Source: Epiperipatus broadwayi
Taxonomy: Eukaryota > Onychophora > Udeonychophora > Euonychophora > Peripatidae
NCBI GenBank assembly: GCA_028023455.1
Contig: JAQFVV010000499.1
Location: forward strand, 62,001-126,000
Length of the DNA: 64,000 nt
Direction of reading: 5' to 3'
Shown here: positions 37,375-50,631 of the stretch, one piece after another
Numbering within the stretch: the stretch's first letter is position 1
How the letters are laid out: every line of letters begins with the position of its first letter
Notes under the pieces: generated by a model
The model's input: only the letters and a program-made list of their open reading frames with translations
The model's database searches: none
Told to the model about the DNA's origin: nothing
Position numbers and translations under genes: made by a program

Positions 37375-37500
37375 AGGTTTTCATAAAAAGTGCATTAAAT
37401 TCAAAAGATCCAAATGCACTAGATTCAGATTCAAACTTCTTGTCAATGAAAGCCATAATCAAGAAGCTAGCCTGGAGATATGGATAAAAAAGTACTAAAT
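37375..37500 (+). repeat. Old copy of SINE-like family U
   Basis: ATGCACTAGATTCAGATTCA, CTTGTCAATGAAAGCCATAA and AGCTAGCCTGGAGATATGGA follow, in order, the unit seen in the 2.9-kb insertion (TGCTCTCAGATCAAAAGCTC, TGATGAAGGTCACAAGCC, TAGTCTGGAGACATTGGATG). Confidence 0.55.
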
Positions 37501-40500
37501 ATGAATTCAATTAGCATTATAATTTAATATTCATTACTTGAACTTATAATAGATAAGATGTTTTTATAAAATAAATATGCTGCTAATGGTGTTTAGTAAA
37601 TCTAAAAATTCTGAAGTCTGAAATATTTATATGATTTGTAAACTCTATTGATAAATTAATGTTGGTCATCTTGTAATGTATATTCTACACATTTAATAAT
37701 TTCACCAGAGATGACAATTGAAGATTCTAACATTATTTGTTAAAAGATACTTATGAATATAAAAATATTAAGATCTTAAACAATATGCTAAAATCTTTGG
37801 AATATATATATATTTTTCTCTCTTTTACATACTAGTTATTATAAATTGTTCTATTATTCAAATTAACTACCCATTCTCAGTAAAAAAAAACAACAATTTT
37901 ATATTTAAAAGAAATTGATGACAAGATTATCCTCTGCCAACTTAATTATGTAGATTTTGATGATATTTTTTTTTCCATTTTTTTAGTCAAGTTTGCAACA
38001 ACATATGTTTGAATTCAGGGTATTAAAAGTTGTAATGCTTTTTATGCTAAGATATTTTTATACTAATTGTTAAAAGTTCATCAATTATTTATATTGCATG
38101 TTAATTTTGAATCAGTCTTTAATATGATGAATTTGGGCTATATGATCCACACATTTAATCAATTAACACATAATTACTCTAATATTACATTGGCAATAAC
38201 TAATTATGTGGTCAACTTAAAGAATATAAGAGTAACTCAAAAATTATTTCTATTATGTGGTTATAAAATAAGAGTCTATCATAAATTTATTTATTAAAAG
38301 TCTAAAAATTATTATACAATAACTATTTTTTGAATGGAATGCATAGTATTATCAATTTTTTATGTGGTAGATCAGACTTTTAAGAATTTAAAAACCTTAT
38401 TCTATAAATTGAAATATTTTACATTTCCCCCCAGTAAATTACAGATTCTCCGATATTACTAGCAAAGTTATCTATTTGGAATTGGACATTAAAGTATCAA
38501 TACAATTTTTAAAACTTTGTGTACTTTAGTGCAATCGTAGAGTGACAAATTCTTAGAGCTCAAGGTCCATGGATTGAGGCATAGTGTTGTCATTTCTGGT
38601 GCTCAAACTTTTTATGAACTTATGAACAATAAATAACTTACAACTCAAACATGCCTACTAAATTCAGCACACATTTCAAGTTAAATCTCTGATAAAACTC
38701 ATATGATTCACTTATAGGTCACTTATGCAAACACAACTCTTAAGCTTATTTAATAAGCTTTCCAACAAAAGAAAGTCATGATAAGTCAATATGATTAATT
38801 TTGTAAATTATTAATGAGAAATATTTTACGTATATATACATTAGTAGGAAAATGTAAATAGACTATGTTATATGTTGTATCATATTACATGATAGACTGA
38901 AACTAAACAAGCTTAGAGATAACCTTGATGTCAAGCATAGCTGATAAGAAACTGAATGTGAAAATAAGCTCGTAATGATATTATTTTCATTTTTAATTGA
39001 TTCATTGATGAAAAGGCAACAAAAAGAAAAAATTATAACAATAAGCAGCTACATTGAGGTCAAAGGGAAATGAAGATCTTAACACACTTAAAAACGAAAA
39101 CCAAAGACACCAAAAAAGGAAAAAAAAAACTTTTTTTTTTGGAGAAAATGCTTTGATATAATAACAACTAAATGTCAACAAAAGTATATGTTCAAATGCC
39201 AAAAAATTGAGGATAGATAGTATTCAAAATTGAAATTCTTAGTAATCGAATGCAGTGATATAAGACCATGACAAAATTTAAAGTAATTGCTTTCAAGTAT
39301 ATGTCAGAGAAATTCATATAAATTTGTGTAAAAACAAAAGTTAACTTCAAACTTATTGTAATGAGCTTGAATTGTATCTCTTTCAACACTGATAGTAAAA
39401 TATAACGTTAACATTACTTGCATTCAAAAAGTAATGATGAAGTAGTTTGTCATGCCAAGAAAGAAAACTATTTGATATTAAGTTATAATTGATGAAACTG
39501 GAAATTTTATACAGTGTTATAAAATGCATATGGCATGAAATAACTGCTATAGTGTTAGAATGCTACCTTCTCTAACATGTTTGTTTAAAGCTTCCATTAT
39601 CCATTTTAATATGCCACACTGCAAAATACCTGTATTCAACTTGAGATACATGCAAGGAAATTAAAAGATGGATCAATTAAGGATCAATGTGCTTCCCTTT
39701 TTGACAATGCATGGAGATATCACTATGCAAAGAATATTTTGCCAAAGGAAAATGATTTATAGAACTGAATTGTGTCACTGAAGAATTCCACACTTAAACT
39801 CATGAACCATTGCAGAGATAATTTGTTGAACTTTAATTTAATCCTTACTTTTATTGTATACTTGTAGTAAAAAAAAAATTATTTTTTTTTAGTTTGAACT
39901 CACTTTATTTTCATACTCATAAGCACGAACTTTGCAGTTCGAGTTTTGGGAGAGTCCATTTAGAAATGTTAACGGAAAAAGGAGAGGATAACTAAATCTA
40001 ATCATTTTTTTATATAAATAAAGTTTAAACCTACCCTTCATTTTAGTGACATGACATCTTGGTGAATTTCAGGAATAGAGGTAAAACCTTTCAATTTTAA
40101 TTTAGATTAAATTATATAGATTGGATGCAAGACAGAGTTTGAATCATTATTATATTTCTTTATTGATTAAAACTTGTTAGATGATTGTTTCTGTGTGAAT
40201 GACTAACCATTTTATATATGTATATATTATATTTATTTTATTTATTTATGACAATAATGGTTTATACTCAGTTTGGGGTGATCTCATTAAATAAAATATC
40301 TCTAATCAAGGGTAAAAAGTGATATTAAAGTAGATATATACAAGATCGACATGCGGTTTAGAAAGATAGTATCATGTATATTTGGTGATATTAATACATT
40401 ATTTTAATTTATTTCCAATGATGTTATAAATAAAAGAGTCATTAAGGATTTCTACCAGGGGGTTAAAAGGGATTGGAATTATAGATAATTTATTTATTAA

Positions 40501-41129
40501 TGTGGTAGCAGTCCATTCTTGATGCATATGAATTACTGTTGATTATTGTTAATGAAATTTATATTCATTTTAATTTGTTTGTTATGTTTGAAATAAATGT
40601 TAAATGATTTATTCATGTTACTCTGGTCTCTGAGTCATCAATTTAATGGTGCATTCAACAATCAATCATCAATCATAACACACTCACCTATGTACAGTTT
40701 TCTTGTATACCAGTGTTGGTTTAGTGTATATATTGGTATTAGTTAGGGATCTAATCATTATTATGTATAAATATTTGTTGTAGATATCATACATGTGTGT
40801 ATGTGTAGCACCAATCCTGCTCTTATGTGAGGCTTAATAGATTTATTTTAATTCTACTTAAATGACTGAGTATCCATTTCTATCTGAATGGGGAATTCAT
40901 TGATATAATCAGTTTTAAGGTACTCTGTTGCTTTTATTTTATCATTTCATGTGAAGTACCTGTATCAATTGTTTCCATCATTTCACACCATATTTTCATT
41001 TATTTATTATTATTATTTTACTATCCTTTAGTTATTATTTTAACCTGACATTGACATGATCTAATCTTATATCTATTATACAATTACTTATGTGGGGAAA
41101 TTAATCTGTTTTTCCTCAGTAAGGTTTTA
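37501..41129. other. A+T-rich intergenic DNA
   Basis: No coding sequence was recognised on either strand, and the frames at 38067, 39002 and 39192 are short and low complexity. A B-box-like GCAGTTCGAGTTTTGG at 39935 lacks a clear A box. Confidence 0.45.
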
Positions 41130-41132
41130 ATA

Positions 41133-41363
41133 TTCAGGCATTGTATGTACCATGGATTTCCCTTCTACAATCTAATGAATATGTATTTGGATCCATGCAT
41201 TTGATAATGAATGATCCATCATAAGAGTTGCAGAATTTATGGAAAGAGTATTCAGGCATTGTATGTACCATGGATTTTCCTTCTACAATCTAATGAATAT
41301 GTATTTGGATCCATGCATTTGATAATGAATGATCCATCATAAGAGTTGCAGAATTTATGGAAA
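41133..41363. repeat. 118-bp tandem duplication
   Basis: The units 41133-41250 and 41251-41363 differ by about one base (ATTTCCC versus ATTTTCC), so the duplication is recent. It lies in the part of the Ty3/gypsy remnant that encodes the integrase C-terminal region, which is therefore present twice. Confidence 0.9.
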
Positions 41364-43120
41364 ATGAACCCTTGTAGTTTCCTAACATGTGTTTTTATGA
41401 TTACCATGTCATCTACTTAGAATTGGTAGTCTGCTTTTATTTTTGTTGAGTTTATGGGCAATACTATCCTTTCATATGCTTCTCTCTGATGTCTCTCTCT
41501 GGATCTATAGGTGTTTTTATAGTTGTTGGAATGTATTTTTGGAATAAAAATTGGGATGTTTTAGTCCAAGTGTAGTCTAATGGGTGTGAATTTTGTTGAT
41601 TCACTTACATTTCAATTTACATAATTGATTACACATTATGTGTGCTTTATCCAGTCTTTATATCTGTTCTCCAAATAGGTACTGAACAAACAACCAAGTT
41701 CCCACATTATGTGTTGACAAGTTTAACTGTGGATTTCAAATGGAGGTCTGTACATGTTTTATTTTTTGTTTTACTGACCATTTATTCCATTCTTTGGATA
41801 AGAAAGGGGTATCACGATCCATTAAGATCATTCCTGGCTTGTCTATCTCTTTTAAAATAGAGGGGATCTAATACTTTGATAGTATATCTAGTATTATCTT
41901 GAGATATAGGATAATCTGACATGAATTTCAAGAAGTGATCATAAGCTACTAACAAATACTTTTGTTTATTTGATGAAGGTAAAGGTTCATAAAAAATCTA
42001 TAGCTAAGATCTCATTTGGCATTTCTGGTGTGATAGATCTTACTGAACTAATGTAACTCTTGTTTACTGGTTTGAATTTTAAACATATTTGACAAATTTT
42101 GTATTCCTTTTAAGATATCTTTGTACATCCTGGTCCAGTAAAACCAATTTTTTAATGTTTGTTCAGTTTTGTGGGCTCCGTAGTGCTCATACAAACAATA
42201 TACGAATTGTATGAATGGGTTTTTAATATTCCAGGTATTACTATTCTTCACTTATCTATATCATTGTTTATTTTATATATCAAAATCTGATTATCTAACT
42301 TATATTAAGATTTTTTGCTGTGTACAGAATTTCCTCTCCACTTAAGGTTTTAATAATTGGAGTTAAATCTTTATCTTCGGATTGCATATTATGGATGTTT
42401 ACTAAATTGTTCTCTACATTTTCATTGAATATTAGATCAATGTTCATAATATAGATTGTTGTTATCTATGGATCAGTGTTGATCTGATCTACATGAATTT
42501 TGATTTAGTGTATCAGCTACAATGTTTTTGGGTTCTTTACAGTACTTGACTGCATAGTTAAATTCTCGTAACAACAGACTTAATATAACAAGATGACTAT
42601 TACTTAGGTAACTGTAGTTCAAGAATTTAAGGCTTTTATGATCAGTGATCATTATAACCTCTGATACAAAAAGCAGTTGTCAAAATTTCTGGAAAACCCA
42701 CACTATTGCTAGAGCCTCTTTTTCAGTAATTTTATAATTTATTGCTGAACCCTTTAAGAGAATAGAGGACTCCTGGTTGACTGTCCTCCTTGATTTGGTA
42801 TAGTTATCCCTAATCTGTAACCACTACTATATGTATATATGATAGAATGGTTTTCTAAAATTAGGAAAAGCTAATATAGTTTTCTCTAGAAATCCTGTTT
42901 TAATTCTAGCAAATATCTTATTCTGCTCCTCAGTCCAGTTCCATTTCTCAACTTTTCTTACAAGTTTGAGTAATGGTTCCATGTAATCAGAAAATATTTG
43001 GTAGAAATGATTATAGAAGTTGCACAATCCTAAAATTGATCTGCATTTTACTTATAGGTCTTGGAAAATTCTGTATCACTAATTTTATTGGACTAAAGTC
43101 TTATCCTATTACAACCAATG
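41133..43120 (-). pseudogene. Ty3/gypsy pol remnant: RT end, RNase H, integrase
   Basis: Reading the minus strand from 43120 down: an RT-to-RNase H connection with NFYNHFYQIFSDY and PLLKL, ending in FPNFRKPFYH (43027-42840); RNase H with EKEALAIVW, ITDHKSLKFL and NIVADTL (about 42740-42490, one stop); the integrase N-terminal HHCC region with HYGAHKTEQTLKNWFYW (about 42195-42140), in which the cysteines look lost; the integrase core start with EILAIDF and YLLVAYDHFLKF (about 42040-41930); a core end with a YKDW motif (about 41660); and a C-terminal region with GSFIIKCMDPNTYSL (duplicated). This order (RT, RNase H, integrase) is that of Ty3/gypsy. Stops and frameshifts are frequent. Gag, protease and most of RT are missing, and no LTRs were found. 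Confidence 0.75.
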
Positions 43121-44190
43121 ATACATATGCCACTACCCTACTGTCAATAAAAACATAAAAAAAACAATAAGTAAAATCACTCAAGTAGAATTGTAAAAAT
43201 ATTAATAAAAGCTTTACTTAAACCAAAATATATAATTGCACAGATGGAAAACTTAAATAATTAATTAAAAGTAAAAAAAAAATAATCTAAAGATAAAATA
43301 TTATTTTTTTAAAATAATGTAAAGAAAAATAATAAAAACTATTAATTAGTTTTTATTCAAAAATTATGTTTAAACCTTAGTAGAATGGAAATGATTTTTT
43401 TATTTATTTAAATGAAATGATTCAATAGCAAACAGGGCCTTGAGGGCATTTAACCAATCAGTCAGATAAGAGATCAATTAAAAAATTCCTAGTAATAAAA
43501 TCTGATATTCCCACTCAAAAGTAAACTGCTCAATAAATGAAGCAAATGAACATATGATCCACAGAGAAAATTATCATCACCAATAAGATCAGAATGAAGC
43601 CAGGCAATATCAATCTTGCAATTTGATAATAAGAAATTCAAAATGATATAAAAGGTAAGTAAAGAAAACTTTGGCTAAATGGAGTTTTGTTTTTTGATAC
43701 TACTCTTGTTTATTATGTAATTTAAGCATATTTATATATATTGTGGATCTCAAAAATGTGAGGATCACACAATAAATTAGTTTCCCATATTTGCATCAAT
43801 TGAGATGACCTCTGAAATTATGCTTCCCAAAAAGCAGCAAACAATGGACTAGTCTTCCTGAAAACATTGATACTAAATGGATGTCAATTGGAGTTGTGTG
43901 ATGCATCATGGACACCATGAAGGACTTCAAATAAACTTATAGCCATGGAAAGTATGAACTTTATTATCTAAAAAGAACTTTTCAAATACTATATGTAAAT
44001 GGTACCTGACTCAATCTCTTATCTGATTAAGCAGAAATGAAAATGATTTGTTCTATTTTCTTTTAATATGTTTGCTACTATTGTTATTTTCATTCTTGTA
44101 ATTTCTTTTAAATTAATAATTTAAAAATAAGCATAAATGGCTGCATAGTTTTGTAAAATTATGTCAGTTTAAGTGGGTTAATTTTGGGCT
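43121..44190. other. A+T-rich intergenic DNA
   Basis: No gene or recognisable repeat. The opposed words ATAAGAGATCAATTAA (43466) and CAATCTCTTATCTGA (44013) are a weak inverted match only. Confidence 0.4.
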
Positions 44191-44520
44191 ATTTGTTTGT
44201 AGTTGAATCGATACTGGTGGAGGGATGTATGGGTGTTATATGTCCCTGTGATGTGGGGAGGTGCATTAGATTTCTCATTCTCTTGTCCCACATTAGCAGA
44301 CAGGGCATAGTACACAACTGAATGCATGGCCCAAAAGTGTAGCCATCACAGTGCTAATGGAGGTAGATGCATTTCCTATGCCATAGATCTTCTTACACTC
44401 TGGTTGATAATCAGTAAGATGGCAAAGACCACAATCCCCATTATGGAGCATGTCTAATATATATTCCAAATGACTACCTCACCAGACAGATACACATTCA
44501 TGTACTGGACAAGGGTCATT
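44191..44520. other. Locally G+C-richer segment, unidentified
   Basis: The composition is clearly richer in G and C than the surroundings, with words such as GGTGGAGGGATGTATGGG and GACAGGGCATAGTACACAA. I found no frame longer than about 60 codons on either strand and no family resemblance. The phrase GGCATAGTACAC resembles GACATAGTACACT at 46745, so the two segments may be relics of one repeat. Confidence 0.3.
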
Positions 44521-44691
44521 CTTTCTTAAATGATATCATGCTACAGATGTACATTTCTGTCAGCATGTTTTTTATGCTTACATCATTTTTGCATTGATCA
44601 TATCGGTATATCAGTAAGCTGGCATTGGTTTGGATGCAAACTTGTAGCACGGAGTTAAAAGAATTGAGTATATAAATGCACAATCTATGTA

Positions 44692-44809
44692 GTATATTTA
44701 CATTTAACAAAATATTGAAATTGTATTAAATTTTACGTTCATCCATCTGTGTATATTTACATTTAACAAAATATTGAAATTGTACTAAATTTTACATTCA
44801 TCTATCTGT
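44692..44809 (+). repeat. 59-bp tandem duplication
   Basis: The units 44692-44750 and 44751-44809 (GTATATTTACATTTAACAAA ... ATCTGT) differ at a few positions, so the duplication is moderately recent. Confidence 0.85.
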
Positions 44810-45408
44810 GCAAATGACATAAATTAAATTCATTCAGTAACTCCTTTCGCTTCCAGAATTTTTCTTCTCATGTGTGTGTGTGTAATAATAAAATGTTTTT
44901 GATTAATTCTAGCAGTAACTTATTATTTTATCTTTATTAATAATACTTTGAAATATATGATTAAAAATAAGTTGGAATGTTATCTTATCAAATTCAGCTC
45001 TTCCATGAGTTAATTGCTAGGGCTATAGGCAATAAAAAGTTGAATCTTACTCACACATCCCTGCCTGCTTTATAATTTTTTCAAAGTTCTAATAGCCTAG
45101 TGATACCCTGGTATAGCAAATAGGTTCAGGAGGTTTTGCCTGCCCATTATAATATATATATATATATATTATTGTGATATTTCCGTCTATTCCTACATTA
45201 TACAATATTTCTTGCACAAGAACCAGCAATTTAATAACAAGTGATTAGAGATGACATAATCAGTATTATACAGTGTTGAAATTGAATCAAGATCAGCTTT
45301 TATGAATAATCCCTAGTGATATGTATATTTTAGTACAACTATTAATTTCCTATCAATGTTAAAAGAAATTAATATTTGATATGAACTCTTTGGTTATACC
45401 TGATGAAT

Positions 45409-45411
<3 letters not shown>
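44810..45411. other. Intergenic DNA
   Basis: No gene seen. Short (TG)n at 44873 and (TA)n at 45152-45169. Confidence 0.4.

Positions 45412-45472
<61 letters not shown>
45412..45472 (+). repeat. Compound microsatellite (TC)n(AC)n(AT)n
   Basis: A TC run passes directly into an AC run and then an AT run, each 18-26 bp. Compound arrays of this order are frequent in cephalopod sequence, which is background knowledge and only weak support for the organism. Confidence 0.9.
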
Positions 45473-47600
45473 TAGTGACATAGCAAATTTATTTTAGAAT
45501 GTTATTTTAGAATGTAAATACTAAAATAATTCCATGTTGTTAGGCTATTATTTTGTTTGGATTATCAACAAGGTTTCTTAGGCCTCCATTAAATACAGTT
45601 TTTTTATGGGGACTTTATAATTATGTACATAGTTATTTCCTTTGTAACAATACCACTGTTATTATCCTATTTATTTCTAGTTTAGATCTATCTGTGGTCA
45701 GAAAATTATATCAATCTGAACCAATCCTAACAATTATTTCTTTTTTGTTATAGCGGGAGAATTTATATATATATTTTATCGAACAGCCCTTCCTATATGA
45801 AGTTTTCCCATGTTCTGAGTCATTCTCCTTTTTGTCAAAGTGTTCCCTGTTGGTGGGTCATTTTAAGAGTTGGAGAAAGGAACCAGCCATAAAATATCAT
45901 ATATATATATATCGGTAATTTTAGATAATCCTACCCCTCCAGTTTTGACTTTTTTCATTTGTAGATTTCTACCTTTATGGTCAATGGCTTTTTGTCCATT
46001 ACCAATCCTTCTCATTAGCAAGAATCATAGAGTCTACTGACTCCACAATATCAAATCCTGCCCATCTTAAATTAGCTCTTGCTCAGGGTATGGTAGTGCA
46101 ATACACTGGAAAAGTTATGGTGAGTAAACTAGCTTTCCAAGTAAACACTCTTTTCTCTTTTTTTGAATTCCTATTCTACTTTAATCCCCACTATTTAGAC
46201 TTTTAAAAATTTCCACACACCTTTCTATCTAATCTGTTCTATCTCAAGTATTTATTGGAGGCATGCCGACACATACACAAATATATTATTAAGTTAATGA
46301 TAAAATACATAAGTAATTGCGTGATACATAAGTGGAAATGAATTAAATGGTTTAATTGGAAATTTATTAGCATTTATTATAAAAAGAAGATAGCATAAAT
46401 CATGTATATGATACAATATTATTATTACTTTATGAATTACAATTAGAAAGAGAGAAAAGAAAATTAAATAAAAAATATATATATACATAAAAAAATTATA
46501 TTGTCACACTATTTGATTTGATTGGGTTTATGAGTTAGAAATGATGCAGTTTTATGTTTACCAGTATTTATTAATGAAATAGAACCTACATGTTTTTGAG
46601 TGCACTTGTTACTTTATAATCCAGGGATTAGCATTTGCAGAACTTAGCATTCATCTTGTCTATTTGTGCATTTCAGTTATTGAGTCCATCTCCTGACAAT
46701 GTATTTTTTTTTTAATTCTTTCACATGATTTCCAAGGGTGGCAGACATAGTACACTAGAGCCAGTTGTTGTGGTCCATGATTGCAAGCAGTATATATAGG
46801 GCAATGAATATAATGGGTTCTTTTGGCATAGATGGCAGACAGAGCTGGAACATGAATATGAATTCCAGCATGATTAGACCTTTATCCCATGTGGTCCATG
46901 AAGTTTTCTTCCAGAGTTTTTATTTTCAGTTTACAAAAACAAGCTCCTTTACCTAGCAATGAGAGAATAGTGATGATAGTTTATTCCATGTCTTCCTTCT
47001 ACTTTTGCGTAGATTTATTAATTTTTTCTTTGTATGTTCATCGACACATTTTTATAAGCGCCTTGCTTTCCTCTCAGCCGACTAATTAATAATCTAAAAT
47101 AAAACTTTTTTTTTTTTTTTATCTCTGGCATTTCTTCTTTGTTTCAAAAATATATATTTTGAAAAGAAGCACAACAAAAGAAAAACCACTTAGCCATATC
47201 AATTTTTACTTCTCTTATTTTTTTAACTTTTAGATACACTTTTTTGTTAATTTGGAAATAGACACAAGAAGTCAAAAAAATTTAATTTATACAATACATT
47301 CCTTATTCCCTTGCTTCCTTTCTCCTTCTTTCTTTAATTAAAATTATTTTCCCAACATCCGAATATTTAAAATAAATCAATTTATTAAGATAGCATGAGA
47401 TAGCAAAAATTATTTCCATCTATTTCTAAAACAATAAGAAAAACATTTGGCTAATTATTCTCTGGGATCATAACAACAAAAAGAACTTTTTACATGCTAT
47501 AAATTCTCTCTTAATTTTACATTTTTTTTTTCTTTTAAAAACAACGTACATCTGTATACATGTGTGCCACTAATGATATTAACTCATAACCACCATTATT
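45473..47600. other. Intergenic DNA, unidentified old repeats likely
   Basis: Several locally G+C-richer patches (45780-46130, 46700-46900) look like old repeat remains but show no frame or structure I can name. The short frames at 46765-47089 overlap each other in two phases and carry no known motif. Confidence 0.35.
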
Positions 47601-47639
47601 CTGTCTCACCCCAGTAAATATATATGCGCTTGTCTGTGT

Positions 47640-47815
47640 GACTTCTCCAAATAAATAAATAATAAAAATAAATAACAATAATAATAATACACAAAGAAAA
47701 CAAAAACTCTTCTATCCTCTTTTTCTTTTTTGTAAGAGGGTTTGAACTCAGTTCTTGTTACACATTGAATACACTGGATTGCTAAAATCTGCTTTCTTCT
47801 ATGATGAACAAATAT
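47640..47815 (-). mobile_element. Possible tRNA-derived SINE
   Basis: On the minus strand a B-box-like GAGTTCAAACCCTC lies at about 47750-47737, preceded 50-60 bp upstream by a TAGCAATCCAGTG block in the position expected for an A box. It is followed downstream by a T/A-rich tail with TAA-like units (47640-47690). I could not find a target duplication or fold the head into a full cloverleaf. Confidence 0.4.
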
Positions 47816-48190
47816 ATCTAAAAACAAAGATTAAAAAAGGCATATTACTTTAAATTTTATTAATAATATCATTTTCCAACTATTTATATCTCCATTCTGT
47901 TGTTTAATAATGATATCATATCATTTGTTGGGTGAAGCATGGCCTTGTGGTCTTCTTTATAAAATTGTTATTAAACAATTTATTATTGTTAAACATTAAT
48001 TACACACACATATATAACAGATTTATAATAAGAATCATGAAAATTAATAAATGTATAAGTTGAATAGATTTATGAATGTTCCTGGGTGTACAATGATTGC
48101 CAGTTTCTAATTAAAGTAATGAGCTATTTTTAATGTTTATATATGAACAGTGTTTGATACTGTTTGGGTTTGAGGGAATCTATCAATAGG

Positions 48191-48194
<4 letters not shown>

Positions 48195-48272
<78 letters not shown>
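48195..48272 (+). repeat. (TA)n microsatellite, about 78 bp
   Basis: A pure TA run 40 bp upstream of the 103-bp palindrome. Confidence 0.95.
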
Positions 48273-48275
<3 letters not shown>

Positions 48276-48311
48276 AAAGTTACTGTAAACACTAACTGAA
48301 ATAATTATAGA

Positions 48312-48414
48312 AAAATATACAAACCATTATACAATTACAAATATCCAGTAACGCCCTCTGTTTAACAGAGGGTGTTACTGGATATTTGTAATTGTATAAT
48401 GGTTTGTATATTTT
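48312..48414. mobile_element. 103-bp near-perfect palindrome (MITE-like)
   Basis: Two 51-bp arms (48312-48362, 48364-48414) flank a single central T, with one mismatch (G opposite T). The inner ends read CCAGTAACGCCCTCTGTT, close to the CCAGTACTGCCCTCTGTG block in the 12.6-kb palindrome. The right side abuts (TA)n. Probably a related terminal-repeat element reduced to its ends. Confidence 0.8.
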
Positions 48415-48664
48415 ATATATATATATATATATTGTAATGGACAGTAGACATTAATATCCAATGCCAGAGGGAATCACTAAACCTATAGCCTAGAATATGA
48501 GAGTTTAGTGGTAAGTTTACTGAGTATAAATGCCTACATAGCTGTACCAACAATGACAGACTTTTAAAATTTTCCTAGATTGTAGAGAGCAGAGATTCAC
48601 TGGAAATATCAATTGGCAGAGAAGACAGCAACAAATAGTCCTTTTAATTATCTGGAATATAAAG

Positions 48665-48667
<3 letters not shown>

Positions 48668-48702
<35 letters not shown>
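48668..48702 (+). repeat. (TA)n microsatellite
   Basis: A pure TA run of about 34 bp. Confidence 0.95.
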
Positions 48703-48704
<2 letters not shown>

Positions 48705-50570
48705 AACCATATATTTTAGTATAAAATATATTAATTGATGTAACTAGTATAAAAATTTCTCTTTCTTCTTTTGGTGATTTGATTGGCTTGATCTGCACTT
48801 TGAACAGATTACTTTCTTATATTATTTTAATAAATTTAAATTTGCTTCTTCCCATATACTAACTCATATCAAAACGTTTAACTTTTTTAAATTTTTACAA
48901 CACATTAAAATTTGGTAAAATATTATTAAAAATAATAATATTATTTTTATTTATTTAAAATGATCTTAAATTATTATTTCTATTGAATTAACAAAAAACC
49001 ATTTGTTCAATTAAAATAAATTATTAAAAATAAATACAGTAATTACGTATGCGTCTCAATGTAATAAAAGAAAAGAGCGCGAATTTAAGAGAAGATCGTC
49101 TGTTAGTTTGCTTTTGGAGGGAGAAAGAAAAGAAAATGGTAAAGGCAAATGGTGTAAATTTGATAAGCTTATTTTAAAATAGTTTATAAGTAAACGGATT
49201 ACCACAAAACTTGCTATAAACATAAATATAACATAGTGGTAATTAATTATAAGATGAATTGCTAAATTTAAAAGTCTGTTCAAGTCAGCTGGCCAAGTGG
49301 ATCGAATCACCGGTAATAAATTTTCCAATATTACATTTTTAAAATGTCGGAGCTTCCCAGTTTAAGTTTGAAAGAATTAAATACAAGATTTTGGTATGTT
49401 TTGAAATATTTATTATTCTACAATTTGGAAAAATTAAATAAGTATTTTAATTACAGAAGTTTTATGAATATGAAAATTTGTTTTTTAAAAAAGAAGAATT
49501 TTAAGTTAAAGTAAAACGTTAAAGTTATCAAAATATTTTAATATTTCCGTTTTTTAATTCTAATAAAATATAATATTGATTGATATTTAACTTTACAATG
49601 CCAGTAATATTTGCTAGTTAATTTGTTTAACATTTGGATAATAAACATTCTTCAAATAATTAATCAAAGCTATTTTATAATTTTATCGTCGGTTTGAAAT
49701 GAATAAATTAATTGCTGTAATTAGTATTCCTGGATTAACGCATGGATAAATAAATACTTGCATGGATGTGATAAACTTGGAACACTTTTAATAGAGAAAT
49801 GTAGAGATTAATAACTTTATGAAAAACATTTTCATTTAAATTCTGCATATCATGTTTTGAAATTGTTTCATGTTTATGTAGCCACGTAAAATCGTTAATC
49901 TAATATTGCTTATAATAACTAATCAAATGGATAGAATTGCATGTATGGAATTTAACTACAGTTATAGCTATTACCTCGTATACCTATTATTCTACACATC
50001 GTACATGGATTCCACGGATCACATTAGGAGTTATAAAATGCTATACAATCCAATTTGTGATACACACATCTGCTAAAATTCATGTATTGAACTATAAAAT
50101 GCTTTACATTTAGTTTTATCACACACACACCGTTAAATTTTATATATTTAATGAATAATACATTAATTTAATTTTATCGTTATATGAACTCGCATATGAA
50201 GTTCATAAGTTATATTTTGTTAGGTTTAAATTAATAAGGGTTGAATAAAATATTTATTCAAGAGAATAGCGCTTGCGGAAAAGCTTAAAAGTACTAAATG
50301 AATTCATGAGATGTATCAATCTTTGTGAGATATTTTGTGAGTCTTTCCAGATTTATATTCCTATGCCAATATTACTTATATTATATTACACATGTTTATT
50401 TTAAGCAAGATAAGTAGTACATTAGTTGTCCTGATTAGCGTAACATTTTATTATGCAAGAACCCACATTTGCTAAAGTGTTAGTGTATTCTGAATAGTCA
50501 GAAGAACTGAGGAGGATGATTTTGCACTTTAATGTGAAGTAAATAATAATGTTGTTTTAGAATGTTAAAG
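48703..50570. other. Repeat-poor intergenic DNA
   Basis: Beginning at about 49050 the sequence loses the TA-rich repeat character of its surroundings and contains more CG dinucleotides. I found no convincing frame on either strand (the 90-codon minus frame at 49056-49328 is Leu/Ser-rich without a motif). CTGGCCAAGTGG at 49286 is A-box-like, but the following B-box-like GGATCGAATCACC overlaps it, so it is not a pol III unit. Confidence 0.35.
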
Positions 50571-50576
50571 GGCTTT

Positions 50577-50605
50577 AATCTGTGCTGGTGGTTAATCCGC
50601 AGATT
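50577..50605 (+). other. Hairpin 1 with loop CTGGTGGTTAATC
   Basis: Stem AATCTGTG / CGCAGATT (8 pairs including one G-T) closes a 13-base loop CTGGTGGTTAATC. It pairs with the following hairpin as a conspicuous set. Confidence 0.6.
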
Positions 50606-50631
50606 ATTTTAATTGCCATTTTTGTATTTTA

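Noticed and set aside
39935-39952. B-box-like GCAGTTCGAGTTTTGG
   Set aside because: No A box at the right distance and no tRNA-like fold.
40503-40560. GGTAGCAG-x2-CATTCT shared with 50873-50930, resembling a retroelement primer-binding site
   Set aside because: No CA-ending LTR precedes either site, the orientation opposes the nearby Ty3/gypsy remnant, and the shared stretch is short.
44191-44520. G+C-richer segment as a possible exon
   Set aside because: No frame over about 60 codons on either strand and no splice-like boundaries that I could defend; described only as unidentified.
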